Shown here piece by piece: positions 10,124 to 20,391 of a stretch of 64,000 nt of DNA. Both the position numbers and the translations under genes were made by a program. A model generated the notes under the pieces. That model did no database searches, was not told the DNA's origin, and saw only the letters and a program-made list of their open reading frames with translations. The stretch is from Obelidium mucronatum (taxonomy: Eukaryota > Chytridiomycota > Chytridiomycetes > Chytridiales > Chytriomycetaceae): positions 1 through 64,000 of the forward strand of contig JAIVFH010000085.1 of NCBI GenBank assembly GCA_025765595.1, read 5' to 3'. Positions within the stretch are counted from its first letter, which is position 1; each line of letters starts with the position of its first letter.

Positions 10124-10370
10124 AAAGTTTTCGCATCATTTTTCATTGAGTCCCCTTTTTGTTCACCAATCAAAATACAAAACCGCTTTTTTTTTTCTCT
10201 CATACTTCTTGTGGGGATATCTCTCATTATGAAAGCCTTTTTTTGTCTTTGAACGGCGATTTTGTTCAGCCCCGTCCGTTGTCATTGTTGGAATTGTCCA
10301 ACAAAAAATTTTCCATTACTGTTTTCATTTTCAACTTCCAAAACACAAGTTTCACTCTCTCAATTCCCAA

Positions 10371-11372
10371 ATGCAGAGCTTATTCGGAAGAGAAACTCCA
10401 ACAAAGGCGTCAATGGATTCCAGCTTTGAACAAATCCACATCAAAACCGGCAGTGGAAAGCTTGGCAGCGGTAATAGCCGCAACAACATGGACGGCAGTG
10501 ACTTCTACAGCGAAACCAGCATGAAATCTGTCGTCAAGATTCCAAATTTCATGCTTGCAACAATGGGAAGGAAAATGATGGTCTACGTTGTGATTGCAGT
10601 GCTCTTATGTCTTGTCGGTGCGGCTTGTTCTGTTGCTTCCGTCGTGTCGAAAACTTGGTTCGTTGTGGATGTAACCGGTTATAACTCGTAAGTTTCTTTT
10701 GTATTTATTTTGATACAATTCGATTATAGCGTTGATTGATTGATTTCACCACCGTTGCATTTCTTTCAGTTTCTATGGGGTTTTCGATGCAACGTATAAC
10801 TGTATTGTCAAGCAAGGAGTAAAATCTTGCCAATCGGGGAAATATACTTGCGTCAATAGCTCTATATGTACCCCATTTTCAGCTTTCCAAGTGATATCTG
10901 TTATGGGTAAGTTTGCTGATACACCTATTCTCAACGACCAAACTAAAACCTCCAAAAAAAAACAGCCGCAACGCTGTCATGTGTCTCAGGTCCTTTCTTG
11001 CTATATATTTCAACATCAATCTGGAACGGAACATACACCACAGCCTCCACCCGAACAATCAAACAAATCACATACGCAGTCTTGATTCTATCCTGCCTCC
11101 TCCAACTCTCTACAATCATTTCATTTATCCAGTTCTCAAAACAAGCCAATACCGGGGTCGCGATTCCAGGAGTCTCCGGATTTTTCATCAATAATCAGGC
11201 ACAAGTGTTGGCGTTTGCAGAGACGGTGGGGAGTCAAGCAAATATTCCTAATAACGCGTTTGGGAGATTCGGGGCGGCTTTTTATTTGATGGTTTCTGGG
11301 GCTGTTGGGTCGTTTGTTTCAATGTTGGTTTTGCAGTTTGTGGGGTATCGATTGCATTGGAAACTTGTGTGA
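10371..11372 (+). CDS. Tetraspan membrane protein, claudin/SUR7-like, copy 1
   Basis: Exons 10371-10687, 10770-10906 and 10966-11372 join to 286 aa. There is a Ser/Gly/Asp-rich cytosolic N-terminus of about 60 residues, then four hydrophobic helices. The first extracellular loop contains a WFVVDV...FYGVF...C...SGKYTC pattern reminiscent of the claudin/PMP22 loop (Trp plus paired Cys). The C-terminus is short. Fungal members of this superfamily (SUR7/PalI) organise plasma-membrane domains or sense pH or wall stress, but the role here is not visible. The next gene is a tandem paralog with introns at the same two positions and phases. Confidence 0.75.
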
Positions 11373-11539
11373 AAACTGTCTTTACAAAAGTTCATCTCTT
11401 TACTAGAGTATTCCGTCTTACTGCGCTGTCTTTTCTTTCTATTTTGTATCATAATAAATATAAATTATCGTATTTTTTGGTGGTTTTTGGTTGTGGGGAC
11501 AGAATTCATTATTACTTTGTAAACTTATAGACAAACACC

Positions 11540-12620
11540 ATGACAACCCAACAACCAGCACAATACAGCCAGCAATTCCAAGAACAATCATATATGCAGG
11601 ACTACAATGACAACAGCGTGAATCTCGGCAGCAACCAGCAGCAGCAACAACAAGACGACCTGGAACAAGATCAAAAGCAACAGCGGAATCAACACTTTGG
11701 AACGCTCACAAAACCATCCAAGAAAAAGGCAACTCAATACCAATCAGTCGCAGTCCCAAACTCTACACTTGCAACTCTTGGGAAGAAGCTGATGCTCCAG
11801 ACGGGGTTCACAATCGCATTCATGGTTGTTAGTTTTGCTGCATCGCTTGTGGCAACGATTCTAAAGAATTGGTTTGTTGTGAATGTTCCCGGATACAATG
11901 CGTGAGTTTTTTTTTGGTTTTTTGTCCCAAACTTTTCTTTTTGGGGGCACAGTTTTCCAAAACAAAGTGAAAAACAGATATTATGGGATTTTCGAGGCGC
12001 GAACAAATTGTCCTACAACAGTATCTCCGATATCGCTTGGGAATAATAATGGAGGCTGCCAGACAGGAGGATATACTTGCTTAGATTCGCCACTTTGTGC
12101 TACGTTCAAATCATTCCAAGCAATGACAATACTAGGTATTTATCATACACAAAATGTGACGACAACTCAAGAAGAAGCAAAAAATTAACCCCCTCTAGCT
12201 TGTATCTCAACTGGCCTCACCATCCCTATAACAATCCACTTTTACACGTCAATCACCAAAGGTTCATACGCCGCCAAATCAAGAATCACCAAAGTATTCT
12301 CAATAATATTTCTACTCGTTTCGTTTCTCAGTCAACTCTTTTCCGTGATTACGTTTTACTTGTTTACCAAGCAAGCTGACGAGACGGTTGCAGTTGTAGA
12401 CCTGAACACCAACGGCAGCAGCTTGAATTCTGGCTTTTCCATAAACAGTCAACAGTGGGAGGTTGCCAAGAACGTTGGAGTGCAGGCAAATCTTCCGAAT
12501 AAGGTTTTTGGAGGGTTTGGGGTCTCATTTTATGTAATGATTGTAGGGTGTGGGTTATCGTTTGTGGCTGTTGTCTTGTTTCATGTTGCTGTAGTGTATC
12601 GGTTGGGGAAAAGGATGTAG
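11540..12620 (+). CDS. Tetraspan membrane protein, claudin/SUR7-like, copy 2
   Basis: Exons 11540-11901, 11978-12135 and 12199-12620 join to 313 aa. The N-terminal ~65 residues are Gln-rich and polar. Four hydrophobic helices follow, and the first loop has WFVVNVPGYNAYYGIFEA, then CQTGGYTC, aligned with copy 1. The segment before the last helix (GVQANLPNKVFGGFGVSFY) also matches copy 1 (SQANIPNNAFGRFGAAFY). Both introns fall at the same codons as in copy 1 (after PGYN/TGYN-A/S, and between the loop and helix 2), so the pair is a tandem duplication. The cytosolic tails have diverged, which may separate their partners. Confidence 0.75.
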
Positions 12621-12715
12621 TTCAACAACACTTTGCCTGCCGTTTAAGAATCATATTATTCTCTTTTTTTTTTGAAGTTGTTTGATAACGTAATGTGTGT
12701 TGTTCGAGCGCTGAT

Positions 12716-13027
12716 TCACTCTTCTGTGCTACCGTTCGCAGTCTCTGCTCTTTTGACTAGCATTGCTGTTGGATAAGGTGTATAGCGGGTTGAAGGAGAC
12801 GCTGGATGATCTCTGATCGGCATTGATGGTTGTGATTGGGGTGTGGCAGGGCCACCAGTCCAGTGGGAAAAGTTGTGGGTTGGACAGCTCCAGTATGGCC
12901 GCCCTGGATTAGTTCCGCTGTTGCTTATCCGCTCACTGCAGGTTTTAGTGCAGCTGGTATATCGGCCAGTTTGGTACGCTTTCGACACTTCATGATTCAG
13001 TGCGATCAGTTGTCTTTTTTTGTACAA
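12716..13027 (-). CDS. Small protein with a GRF-type zinc-finger-like motif
   Basis: A 103-aa frame. Residues ~24-58 read CTKTCSERISNSG, then TNPGRPYWSCP, then HNFSHWTGG. The N-P-G-R-P-[FY]-x-x-C-P core and the trailing F-x-x-W are hallmarks of GRF zinc fingers, which bind single-stranded nucleic acid in DNA-repair and topoisomerase proteins. The fourth zinc Cys normally before FF-x-W is missing (His-Asn instead), so it may be degenerate or a variant. The C-terminal half is Pro/Ser-rich. It might be one exon of a larger gene; I see no clear partner exon. Confidence 0.45.
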   Translation of the reverse strand: MYKKRQLIALNHEVSKAYQTGRYTSCTKTCSERISNSGTNPGRPYWSCPTHNFSHWTGGPATPQSQPSMPIRDHPASPSTRYTPYPTAMLVKRAETANGSTEE

Positions 13028-13417
13028 GAACTATTTATTCAATCAACGTTCTTGGTGAGAATATTCAGTAACTGCCACTACTGATAATCTAAAAGTTTTG
13101 ACCGTTGGCTTTGGCTAATTTCCAAAGCGATGCACCGGCAACTGCTTTTGAGAATCGCCAAGTTAAGCAAATCAACAGACGCATTGTGTTGCTTTTTAGT
13201 CAGCTCTTTTGTGTTCAATACCACTATATGGCTTTCCGTGACAAACCAAAAGCATCACAATGGCACTGAAAAAGCCATCCTTAAAATGCAATTATGGAAA
13301 TCGGCAAACAAGCGAAAAAAGACCAAAAAACAAGCGGGAGGAGGTCTAGTGCCACCCATTGCCGTGGTGAAATGAGTAACGTTGTGTCTATACAAGACGC
13401 TTTATAATGACCAAAAA

Positions 13418-13441
13418 GTGCCACCCTGAATCAATATAAAA
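13418..13441 (+). promoter_or_regulatory. Promoter of UNC93-like copy 1 (shared element plus TATA)
   Basis: GTGCCACCCTGAAT lies a few bases before TATAAAA, which is about 60 bp before the ATG at 13497. A nearly identical arrangement, GTGCCACCCGAAAT then TATAAAG at 15327-15350, precedes copy 2 by about 50 bp. Conservation between paralog promoters suggests common regulation. Confidence 0.5.
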
Positions 13442-13496
13442 TAATGGTGTCGCCTCTTTAGGAAAAGCCATCAACTTCAAAAACAATCGCTACAAC

Positions 13497-14891
13497 ATGG
13501 GCTTCTTTGATACTCTGAATCAAGCGAGAACTCAAGTCTACGTCATCTCTTTCGTGTGTTTCCTGTGTCCAGGAATGTTCAATGCGTTGAACTCGCTTCC
13601 AACATCTGGACCTTCAGCCCAAGAAGTCAAGGATAAGCAGAACGCTGCCTTATACCTTTGTTTCGCTATTATGGGTCTTCTTGCTGGTGGTCTTAACAAC
13701 ATTCTCGGTCCTCGTATCCTTGCTGCTATTGGAGGAACTGGATACGCTATTTACGCGGCTGCTCAGTACAATGTCTTTAAAGCCCAGAACGGCGATGGAA
13801 ACGCTCCCATTCCTGACTCTGCAAACACTTTCTCCATTTTCTCTGGTGCTTATATTGGTCTCTGTGCCGGTATGCTCTGGGCCGCTCAAGGTCAAATCTG
13901 TTTGACCTACCCAACTGAATCCCAAAAGGGAACTTTCTTCGCCACCTTTTGGGTTATCTTCAACTTGGGAGCCGTGCTTGGTAACACTATTGGTACTGCT
14001 CTTTCCTGGGGTGCTGGTCCAGGTGGTTATGCCATGAACGACGCGATGTACTTGATCTTCATTGTTCTTATGGCTTGTGGTTCAATCGTTGCGATGCTCA
14101 TTCAACCACCAGGAACTATTATTCGTGAAGACCAGACGCAAGTCGAAACTCCACCAACCAACGTTCTTCGCGAGTTTGTTGAAATCCTCAAGCTCTTTGG
14201 AAACCCAGCCATGTTGACTATTCTGATTCCATGCATGTCCTCCAACTGGTTCTACACTTACCAGTTTGGTCCATTCGGTGACTATTTCTCAGGCCGTACC
14301 TCTGGACTTAAGGCTATCTTCTACTGGTTGGCTCAAGCCGCTGGAGCTTGGGTTCTCGGAAACATGTTCTTGGACAACACCAAATATCCACGTACCACTC
14401 GTGCTTGGACTGGAGTTTATTTGATGGCGGGAACTACTTTGGCCTTCTTTGCTGGTGGTGCGGCTTTCGAATACCGCGCTTCCTCAAGCGACTTCTCCAA
14501 GATTGATGCCGGTGACAACTTTGGAGCTTTCTTTGGACCATTCCTTCTCTACATCTGCTACGGTCTCTACGACGCCTTCTTCCAGGTGTTCACCAACTAC
14601 CTTATCGGAGCCATTTCCAACGACTCTGAGACGCTCTCTCGATACGCTGGATTCTACAAGGGAACTCAATCCGCTGCTGGTGGTCTCTCTTGGGCTTTGA
14701 ACGGCTTCGTATTCACAGCCGACAAGGGAAACAAACTTACTTCTCGTGCCCAGTTCTGGATCATGGTTACACCATGTCTTGTCTCTGTAATCTTCTTTGC
14801 ATTATACACAAAGTTGTTTGTGAAGGATACAACGGATGAATCTGGCAACACTGAGTTGGGTTCTTCCAGTAAGTTTGTGTCTGCGCACTAA
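13497..14891 (+). CDS. UNC93-like MFS transporter, copy 1 (intronless, intact)
   Basis: A 464-aa single-exon multi-spanning membrane protein. Hallmarks of the UNC93/DUF895 branch of the major facilitator superfamily are FLCPGMFNALNSL in the first helix, GLCAGMLWAAQGQICLTYP, and ESQKGTFFATFWVIFNLGAVLGN. About 11-12 hydrophobic helices can be traced by eye. The tail is short and polar. The substrate is unknown; UNC93 relatives act as channel or receptor regulators in animals and are uncharacterised in most fungi. Codon use is strongly biased toward C-ending codons, suggesting high expression. The gene lacks the 55-bp intron that copies 3 and 4 carry between PAM and IPCM. Confidence 0.88.
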   Translation: MGFFDTLNQARTQVYVISFVCFLCPGMFNALNSLPTSGPSAQEVKDKQNAALYLCFAIMGLLAGGLNNILGPRILAAIGGTGYAIYAAAQYNVFKAQNGDGNAPIPDSANTFSIFSGAYIGLCAGMLWAAQGQICLTYPTESQKGTFFATFWVIFNLGAVLGNTIGTALSWGAGPGGYAMNDAMYLIFIVLMACGSIVAMLIQPPGTIIREDQTQVETPPTNVLREFVEILKLFGNPAMLTILIPCMSSNWFYTYQFGPFGDYFSGRTSGLKAIFYWLAQAAGAWVLGNMFLDNTKYPRTTRAWTGVYLMAGTTLAFFAGGAAFEYRASSSDFSKIDAGDNFGAFFGPFLLYICYGLYDAFFQVFTNYLIGAISNDSETLSRYAGFYKGTQSAAGGLSWALNGFVFTADKGNKLTSRAQFWIMVTPCLVSVIFFALYTKLFVKDTTDESGNTELGSSSKFVSAH

Positions 14892-15326
14892 ATAATCTAT
14901 TTTTGGGTTTGTGGGAGGTAAAAAAAAAAACCACTCTCTTATTTTATTGGACGCTGCATGTTTATATAACGAATTCTGAAATAAATAAGTATCGGTATTT
15001 TTAATTCATTTAATTATTAATTATTTGATAATTAAAAGACGGTTCGCTTTTTGACAAGCCAAGAAAGATCTGCGGTACTTGTCTTTGCAGTGGCACTCTG
15101 AAACACTACATCTGCTCTACTGAATGAATTAATAGTGATGACGGTTCAGTTTAAGACAGCATACTTCTGATTATGCCATCAAACTTGCAGGGGAACACTG
15201 AGACGCACAAACCCAGTACAACCGTGACACATGTTGACTGATAAGAAAAGATCGCTCGAACTTGAAACAAAGTCGAGAGCAGAATTTTATCAACGCCTCC
15301 TAAAATAATTTTATGTTTGTTTCACT

Positions 15327-15350
15327 GTGCCACCCGAAATGACTATAAAG
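15327..15350 (+). promoter_or_regulatory. Promoter of UNC93-like copy 2 (shared element plus TATA)
   Basis: This is the counterpart of the element at 13418: a GTGCCACCC core and TATAAAG, about 46-50 bp before the preferred ATG at 15396. Confidence 0.5.
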
Positions 15351-15395
15351 TTTGCCTTTTCAGCTAAAATAAGAACAACAAAAAACAAACAAAAT

Positions 15396-16769
15396 ATGGG
15401 TTTCTTTGATACTCTCAACCAGGCCCGTACTCAAGTCTACGTTATTTCTTTCGTATGTTTCCTGTGTCCGGGAATGTTCAATGCTTTGAACTCCTTGCCG
15501 ACAGCCGGTCCGGACGCTCAAGAAGTCAAGGACAAACAGAACGCTGCCTTGTACTTCTGTTTCGCCATCATGGGTCTGCTTGCGGGTGGTCTTAACAACA
15601 TTCTCGGTCCACGTATTCTTGCGGCGATTGGTGGTACTGGTTACGCAATCTATGCCGCTGCCCAATACAACATTTTCAAGGTTCAGGGTCCAAGTGGAAA
15701 AGACCCAATCACTGACGCCGCCAACACTTTCTCCATCTTCTCTGGTGCTTACATTGGTCTCTGTGCCGGTATGCTCTGGGCCGCCCAAGGTCAGATCTGT
15801 TTGACCTACCCAACTGAATCCCAAAAGGGAACCTTCTTTGCTACCTTCTGGGTTATCTTCAACTTGGGAGCCGTGCTCGGTAACACTATCGGAACAATTC
15901 TCTCATGGGGTGCTGGTCCAGAAGGTTACGCCATGAACGATGCCATGTACTTGATCTTTATCATTCTCATGGCCTGTGGATCCGTTGTCGCCTTCCTTAT
16001 TCAACCACCTGGTACCATTATTCGTGAAGACCAAACTCAAGTCGAAACCCCACCAACCAACGTTCTTCGCGAGTTTGTTGAAATCCTTAAGCTCTTTGGA
16101 AACCCAGCCATGTTGACCATCTTGATTCCATGCATGTCCTCCAACTGGTTCTACACTTACCAATTCGGACCATTCGGTGGATACTTTTCTGGTCGTACCA
16201 ACGGTCTCAAGGCCATCTTTTACTGGCTCGGACAAGCCGCTGGTGCCTGGGTTCTCGGAAACATGTTCTTGGACAACACCAAGTACACACGTACCGCTCG
16301 TGCCTGGACCGGTGTTTACTTGATGGTTGGTACCACCATTGCCTTCTTTGGAGGTGGTGCTGCTTTCGAATACGTTGCCTCTGCCAAGGACTTTGTCAAG
16401 ATTGATGCCGGTACCGACTTTGGCCGTTTCATTGGACCCTTCATTTTGTACATTTGTTACGGTCTCTACGACGCCTTCTTCCAAGTCTTCACCAACTACC
16501 TGATCGGTGCCATTTCCAACGACTCTGAGACCTTGTCTCGTTACGCTGGTTTCTACAAGGGTACTCAATCCGCTGCCGGTGGTCTTTCTTGGGCTTTGAA
16601 CGGTTTCGTTTTCACAAAGGACAAGGCTTTGACTTCTACTGCTCAGTTCTGGGTCATGGTTATTCCATGTGCTGTTTCTCTTATTTTCTTTGCTCTCTTT
16701 ACAAAGACTTTTGTGAAGGATACTACTGATGAGAACCCAGAACATGGAAGCTCCATCAAGGCTCACTAA
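15396..16769 (+). CDS. UNC93-like MFS transporter, copy 2 (intronless, intact)
   Basis: A 457-aa single-exon paralog of copy 1. I start at 15396 (MGFFDTLNQARTQVYV), matching copy 1, rather than at the in-frame ATG at 15327, which lies upstream of the TATA box. It is nearly identical to copy 1 in the conserved helices and differs mainly in one loop (KVQGPSGKDPITDAAN versus KAQNGDGNAPIPDSAN) and in the last residues. Codon bias is even stronger than in copy 1. It also lacks the intron seen in copies 3 and 4. Subfamily and role are as for copy 1. Confidence 0.88.
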   Translation: MGFFDTLNQARTQVYVISFVCFLCPGMFNALNSLPTAGPDAQEVKDKQNAALYFCFAIMGLLAGGLNNILGPRILAAIGGTGYAIYAAAQYNIFKVQGPSGKDPITDAANTFSIFSGAYIGLCAGMLWAAQGQICLTYPTESQKGTFFATFWVIFNLGAVLGNTIGTILSWGAGPEGYAMNDAMYLIFIILMACGSVVAFLIQPPGTIIREDQTQVETPPTNVLREFVEILKLFGNPAMLTILIPCMSSNWFYTYQFGPFGGYFSGRTNGLKAIFYWLGQAAGAWVLGNMFLDNTKYTRTARAWTGVYLMVGTTIAFFGGGAAFEYVASAKDFVKIDAGTDFGRFIGPFILYICYGLYDAFFQVFTNYLIGAISNDSETLSRYAGFYKGTQSAAGGLSWALNGFVFTKDKALTSTAQFWVMVIPCAVSLIFFALFTKTFVKDTTDENPEHGSSIKAH

Positions 16770-17195
16770 ATTGCGGGGGGTATAAGTTGGAAAATAAAGT
16801 GTTATATGTATTTTGTAATTTGTCTGTTCCCAGATATTTTGTAATTTCTCTGTTTAGTTGACTTAACTTTTTTTGCTGACTGACGAGCTGAAGTCCCAGA
16901 GACGCGTCTGAATCTGCAAACACACAAGCGCATTTTGCTAGTTCTGCTGAAACCGTGATGCTGGGTTGTAATGGGGATTACTGAAGGCTGGAATTAACTG
17001 CAGGAATTTCTAATGAGTCATTTGTTAGCAGTTAATTGGAAAACAAAGACACCCATCCGAAAAAAACTTTGCTGCTGCGCGATCTCCGATCGGAATCCCT
17101 CAAAAAAAAATTAAAAATCAAAACCTGCACCTCATTTCTGTTCTTTTTGTTTTGGTTCCTCCATCCTAGCCTCATACATCCGTCCACAAGCAAAG

Positions 17196-18677
17196 ATGAA
17201 CATAAATACAAAAGGGTTTGTGGAAACCATCAATAACGCACAAACACAAGTTTACGTAGTAGCACTGGTGTGCTTCCTCTGTCCCGGCATGTTCAACGCT
17301 TTGAACTCGTTAAGCACGGATAACCTTACACAAGCCAACCTCAAGTACCAGCAAAATGCAGCCCTCTACGCCTGTTTCGCGCTCATGGGATTAATTGCTG
17401 GCGGTTTAAATAACTTGCTTGGTCCTCGCGTTCTCCTCGTTATTGGTGGATCCACGTATGCAATATACGCAGCATCGCAATACGTGATCCATTTAACTCA
17501 ATACACTGTTGAAACCGTCGTCACAATCTCCAACGCCACTGGAACCTTCATCATCCCAAAGACTGTTGTTCTCGTTCCAGAAGCCACGGGTGCATTTGCC
17601 GTTGCTGCGGGTGGTGTTTTGGGAATAGGTGCAGGCATGTTGTGGGCAGCACAAGGGCAAATCGTAATGACGTACCCAACTGAATCTCAAAAGGGAACTT
17701 ATTTTGCAAAGTTTTGGGTTATTTTTAATTTGGGTACTGTCTTGGGGTCTGTGATTGCGTTGGGGGAATCGTATAATTCTGGAACCAATCCGGCTAGTAA
17801 CAGCTTGTATATTATCTTTATTGGATTGATGGCGTGTGGGTCGGCGGCTGCCTTGTTGATTGTGTCGCCGTCGAGGGTTATTCGGGAGGATCATTCACAA
17901 GTTCAGACACCACCGACCAATGTTTCGAGAGAGTTTGTGGGCATCTTGAGGCTCTTTATAGATCCGGCAATGATTGTTCTTGTGAGTAGATTATAATTCA
18001 TTTCTTTCTTTATTTCCTTAAGAATACTTTTTAAAGTTTGTCCCATGTCTTTCATCCAACTGGTTCTACACTTACCAATTCGGCAACGTACAAGCCTATT
18101 TTGACACGCGCACATGCGCCTTCAACAATATTTTCTACTGGACATCCCAAATGGCAGGCTCCTGGATTCTGGGGAACATGTTTCTCGACAACCCGCGACA
18201 GAATCGCATCAAACGCGCATGGATGGGCGCCATCATCCTTTCCTCTTCGACTTTGGTTGTATGGGGAGTCGGCGCTGTGTTCCAATATTCTTGGAACACT
18301 AGAACTCTTCATGAAGGAGATTTCGTGAAGCAGCCGCTGGAATGGATTGGGCCTTTATCTTGTATGTGAGCTACGGGGCGTATGATGCGTTTTTCCAAAC
18401 GTATTCGTATTGGCTTATTGGAGCTCTTTCGAATGATTCTGAAAAGTTGTCCCGATATGCGGGGTTCTATAAAGGTGTACAGAGCGGTGGAGCGGCGCTT
18501 TCTTGGGGCTTGGGTGCAATGTATCCTGAATGGGACGGAATCACGTGGTTTTGGGTGACTACAATTCCAATGATTGCTAGCTGTATTTGCTTTGCGGTTT
18601 TTGTCTCTTTGTTTGTAAGAATACTAATTTGGTGGAAGAGTGGAGAGAGTTGGAAGATGGAAAGTGAAAACTTTTAA
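17196..18677 (+). CDS. UNC93-like MFS transporter, copy 3 (one intron, one frame break)
   Basis: Exons 17196-17981 and 18037-18677 around a 55-bp GTGAGT...TTAAAG intron. The protein is more diverged than copies 1 and 2 but keeps FLCPGMFNALNSL, GAGMLWAAQGQIVMTYP, LSSNWFYTYQFG and LSNDSEKLSRYAGFYKG. Near 18353 (ATTGGGCCTTTATC) one base is missing relative to the paralogs. The frame leaves EWIGP and, one frame over, resumes at FILYVSYGAYDAFFQ and then runs open to 18677. Either the gene was recently inactivated or this is a sequencing indel. The C-terminus is shorter and differs from copies 1 and 2. Confidence 0.75.
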
Positions 18678-18757
18678 TCTTTTTGTAAATGGAGTAAAGT
18701 GTAAAATCAAGCAGTATATTTTCAGTGGTTTACAACTTGGAAATGGGCTTTGTTCCA

Positions 18758-20157
18758 TCAAAGTGAAAGAGAACTTTCCCAACCTTTTCTCTGGTTAAAG
18801 AGATCATACATTTCCACAGCTTGATCGATACTAACAACTCTGTCAATCAGTCCAATTCCATTCGATTTCGGATCGCTGCTGATTCCGCCCAGTACATCTT
18901 GACGCCGCTTGAGTGTTTTTCGGGCAAGTGGGAGAATCGACCGAACAGGGCATCTTCCAAAACATAAGGATACATTCTTGTTGTACAAATCGTCGCCGGT
19001 AAGTGGGAACGTTGGAGATGTGTGGACTCCGACACTGGCGATAGTTCCAAAAGGCCTGAGAAGAGTGTAAGCAAGTTTCAGTGAGTCTTGCGCTCCGACA
19101 GCCTAGAACACGAACATCTCAGAAATGACTTTTGAAACAAGAGTATGAATGTAGTATGAATACCTCTAAAACAGCGTCCGCACAGTCGTCAGATGGCCTT
19201 CCAGCACTCCACGCTTGAGCCTCAGACACATTCAAAGCAACGAATTCGGCATTTTGTAAAAAGGACGAGCCACATGATTCCCGAATAACGGCAACGAGTC
19301 TAATGGCCAAGTTTCGTCGCTGCTCAACATCATCAACCACCAGAATTCGGATTTTCCTTGATAGCAAGGACGAATTCGAGAGACGCAGGGGAGGTTCGGT
19401 GGGGTGCAAAAGAATATCGACAAGGGACACGAGGGCGCACATGCCAACTGGGCCCAAGCCAACCACGGCGAAGGTGAGAACAGGCTCCACCAGCCGGGGC
19501 TGTGGCTTGACGGTGGCGATATCCGCGGCGGCATCCGGCGACCACGCGTAGTCGAGCAGAGAAACGCCGCGCAAGACGCCGGCCAGCGTGGGGTGAGTCA
19601 GGGCTTGCAGGGCGGCAAAGAAGCCGGTCGGCAGGATGTCGCAGGCGAGCAGACAGCTCGCGCGGCCGACGCCCGCGAAGGCGGCCGTGTCGACGAGCGT
19701 CCCGGACGCGTTCGGCACGCGCACGAACTCGGCCTGCGCGCCCGCCAGCGCCGCGCTGCCGAACAGCGCCGCGCCCGCCGATGCGCAGCGCGCCGAGAAC
19801 CCGCGCGCGCACGCCCGGCAGCGGCCGCAGCTCGTCGTGAACGCCGCGACAACGCGCCGCCCGGCGAGGCTTTCCGCGTGCGGCGCCGGCCGGTGCGCCT
19901 CGACAACGCCGACAAATTCGTGCCCGAGCGTCACGCGCCCCGGCGGCAGCGGCTCGGCCCCGCGGAAGCAGTGCAGGTCAGACCCGCACAGTCTGGCGCG
20001 CAAAATGTTAAAACTGCGTGTTGACTGATGCAGGATCCACTAACCCGGCAAGCTCAACGCGCACGATCGCCTCGTCAACGCCAAGCTGCGTTTCGTCGGG
20101 TCGGGGTACATTGCGCAGGGAAACAACAAAGGGGCGCTCGAGAACAACGGCTTTCAT
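18758..20157 (-). CDS. Zinc-dependent alcohol dehydrogenase-like protein (MDR family)
   Basis: Exons 20157-20045, 19992-19164 and 19102-18758 join in frame to 428 aa. Start MKAVVLERPF is typical of medium-chain dehydrogenases. Catalytic zinc ligands are seen in GLCGSDLHCF (Cys, split by intron 1) and TLGHEFVG (His-Glu). The structural-zinc loop is intact, with four Cys in CGRCRACARGFSARC. A nucleotide-binding VVGLGPVGM and a later Asp (ILVVDD) mark the NAD(P) fold. The last ~12 residues are off-frame: after FNQRK a run of four A (18785-18788) shifts the reading, and the neighbouring frame encodes the expected ending KVGKVLFHFDG. Exon 2 sits in the most GC-rich patch of the window. The substrate is unknown. 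Confidence 0.85.
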
Positions 20158-20189
20158 TTCGACAGCGTTTATTGGATCTCTCACTTTGT

Positions 20190-20311
20190 TTGAATCACAG
20201 TCGCAATCTCGCGCCACAGTGTTAAATGCAGTTAAATGCATTTGACTAAATCAAATTGCGCCAAGTGATGTGTCGATGCAACATCATTTTGTTTTTAATG
20301 AGCCCAGTATT
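20190..20311 (-). pseudogene. Degenerate fragment of the DJ-1/PfpI gene
   Basis: Two blocks resemble exon 2 of the intact DJ-1/PfpI gene at 22369-23057. Positions 20241-20311 match about 22540-22611 (for example GCGCCAAGTGATGTGT and CATCATTTTGTTT), and 20190-20232 match about 22391-22465 with internal deletions. Weaker similarity reaches the ADH start region (GGCTTTCATTTCGACA versus GGCCTTCATTTCGACA). The piece is frame-broken and cannot encode a protein. It lies directly upstream of the ADH-like gene on the same strand and could form part of its promoter. Confidence 0.75.
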
Positions 20312-20391
20312 CAAGAGTGTTTATTCTTCAGTCTTTCCTGCAATTATCAAACAAACGTGTTGTCAAAGACGTATCAGTGGGGTTTTTTTTT

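Noticed and set aside
13650..16766. Long minus-strand frames opposite UNC93 copies 1 and 2
   Set aside because: They are shadows of codon-biased genes, with no motifs and low-complexity Ser/Thr/Val content.
19333..20028. Several long Arg/Ala-rich frames on both strands
   Set aside because: These arise from the GC-rich patch, where stop codons are scarce. Only the ADH frame has motifs and splice continuity.
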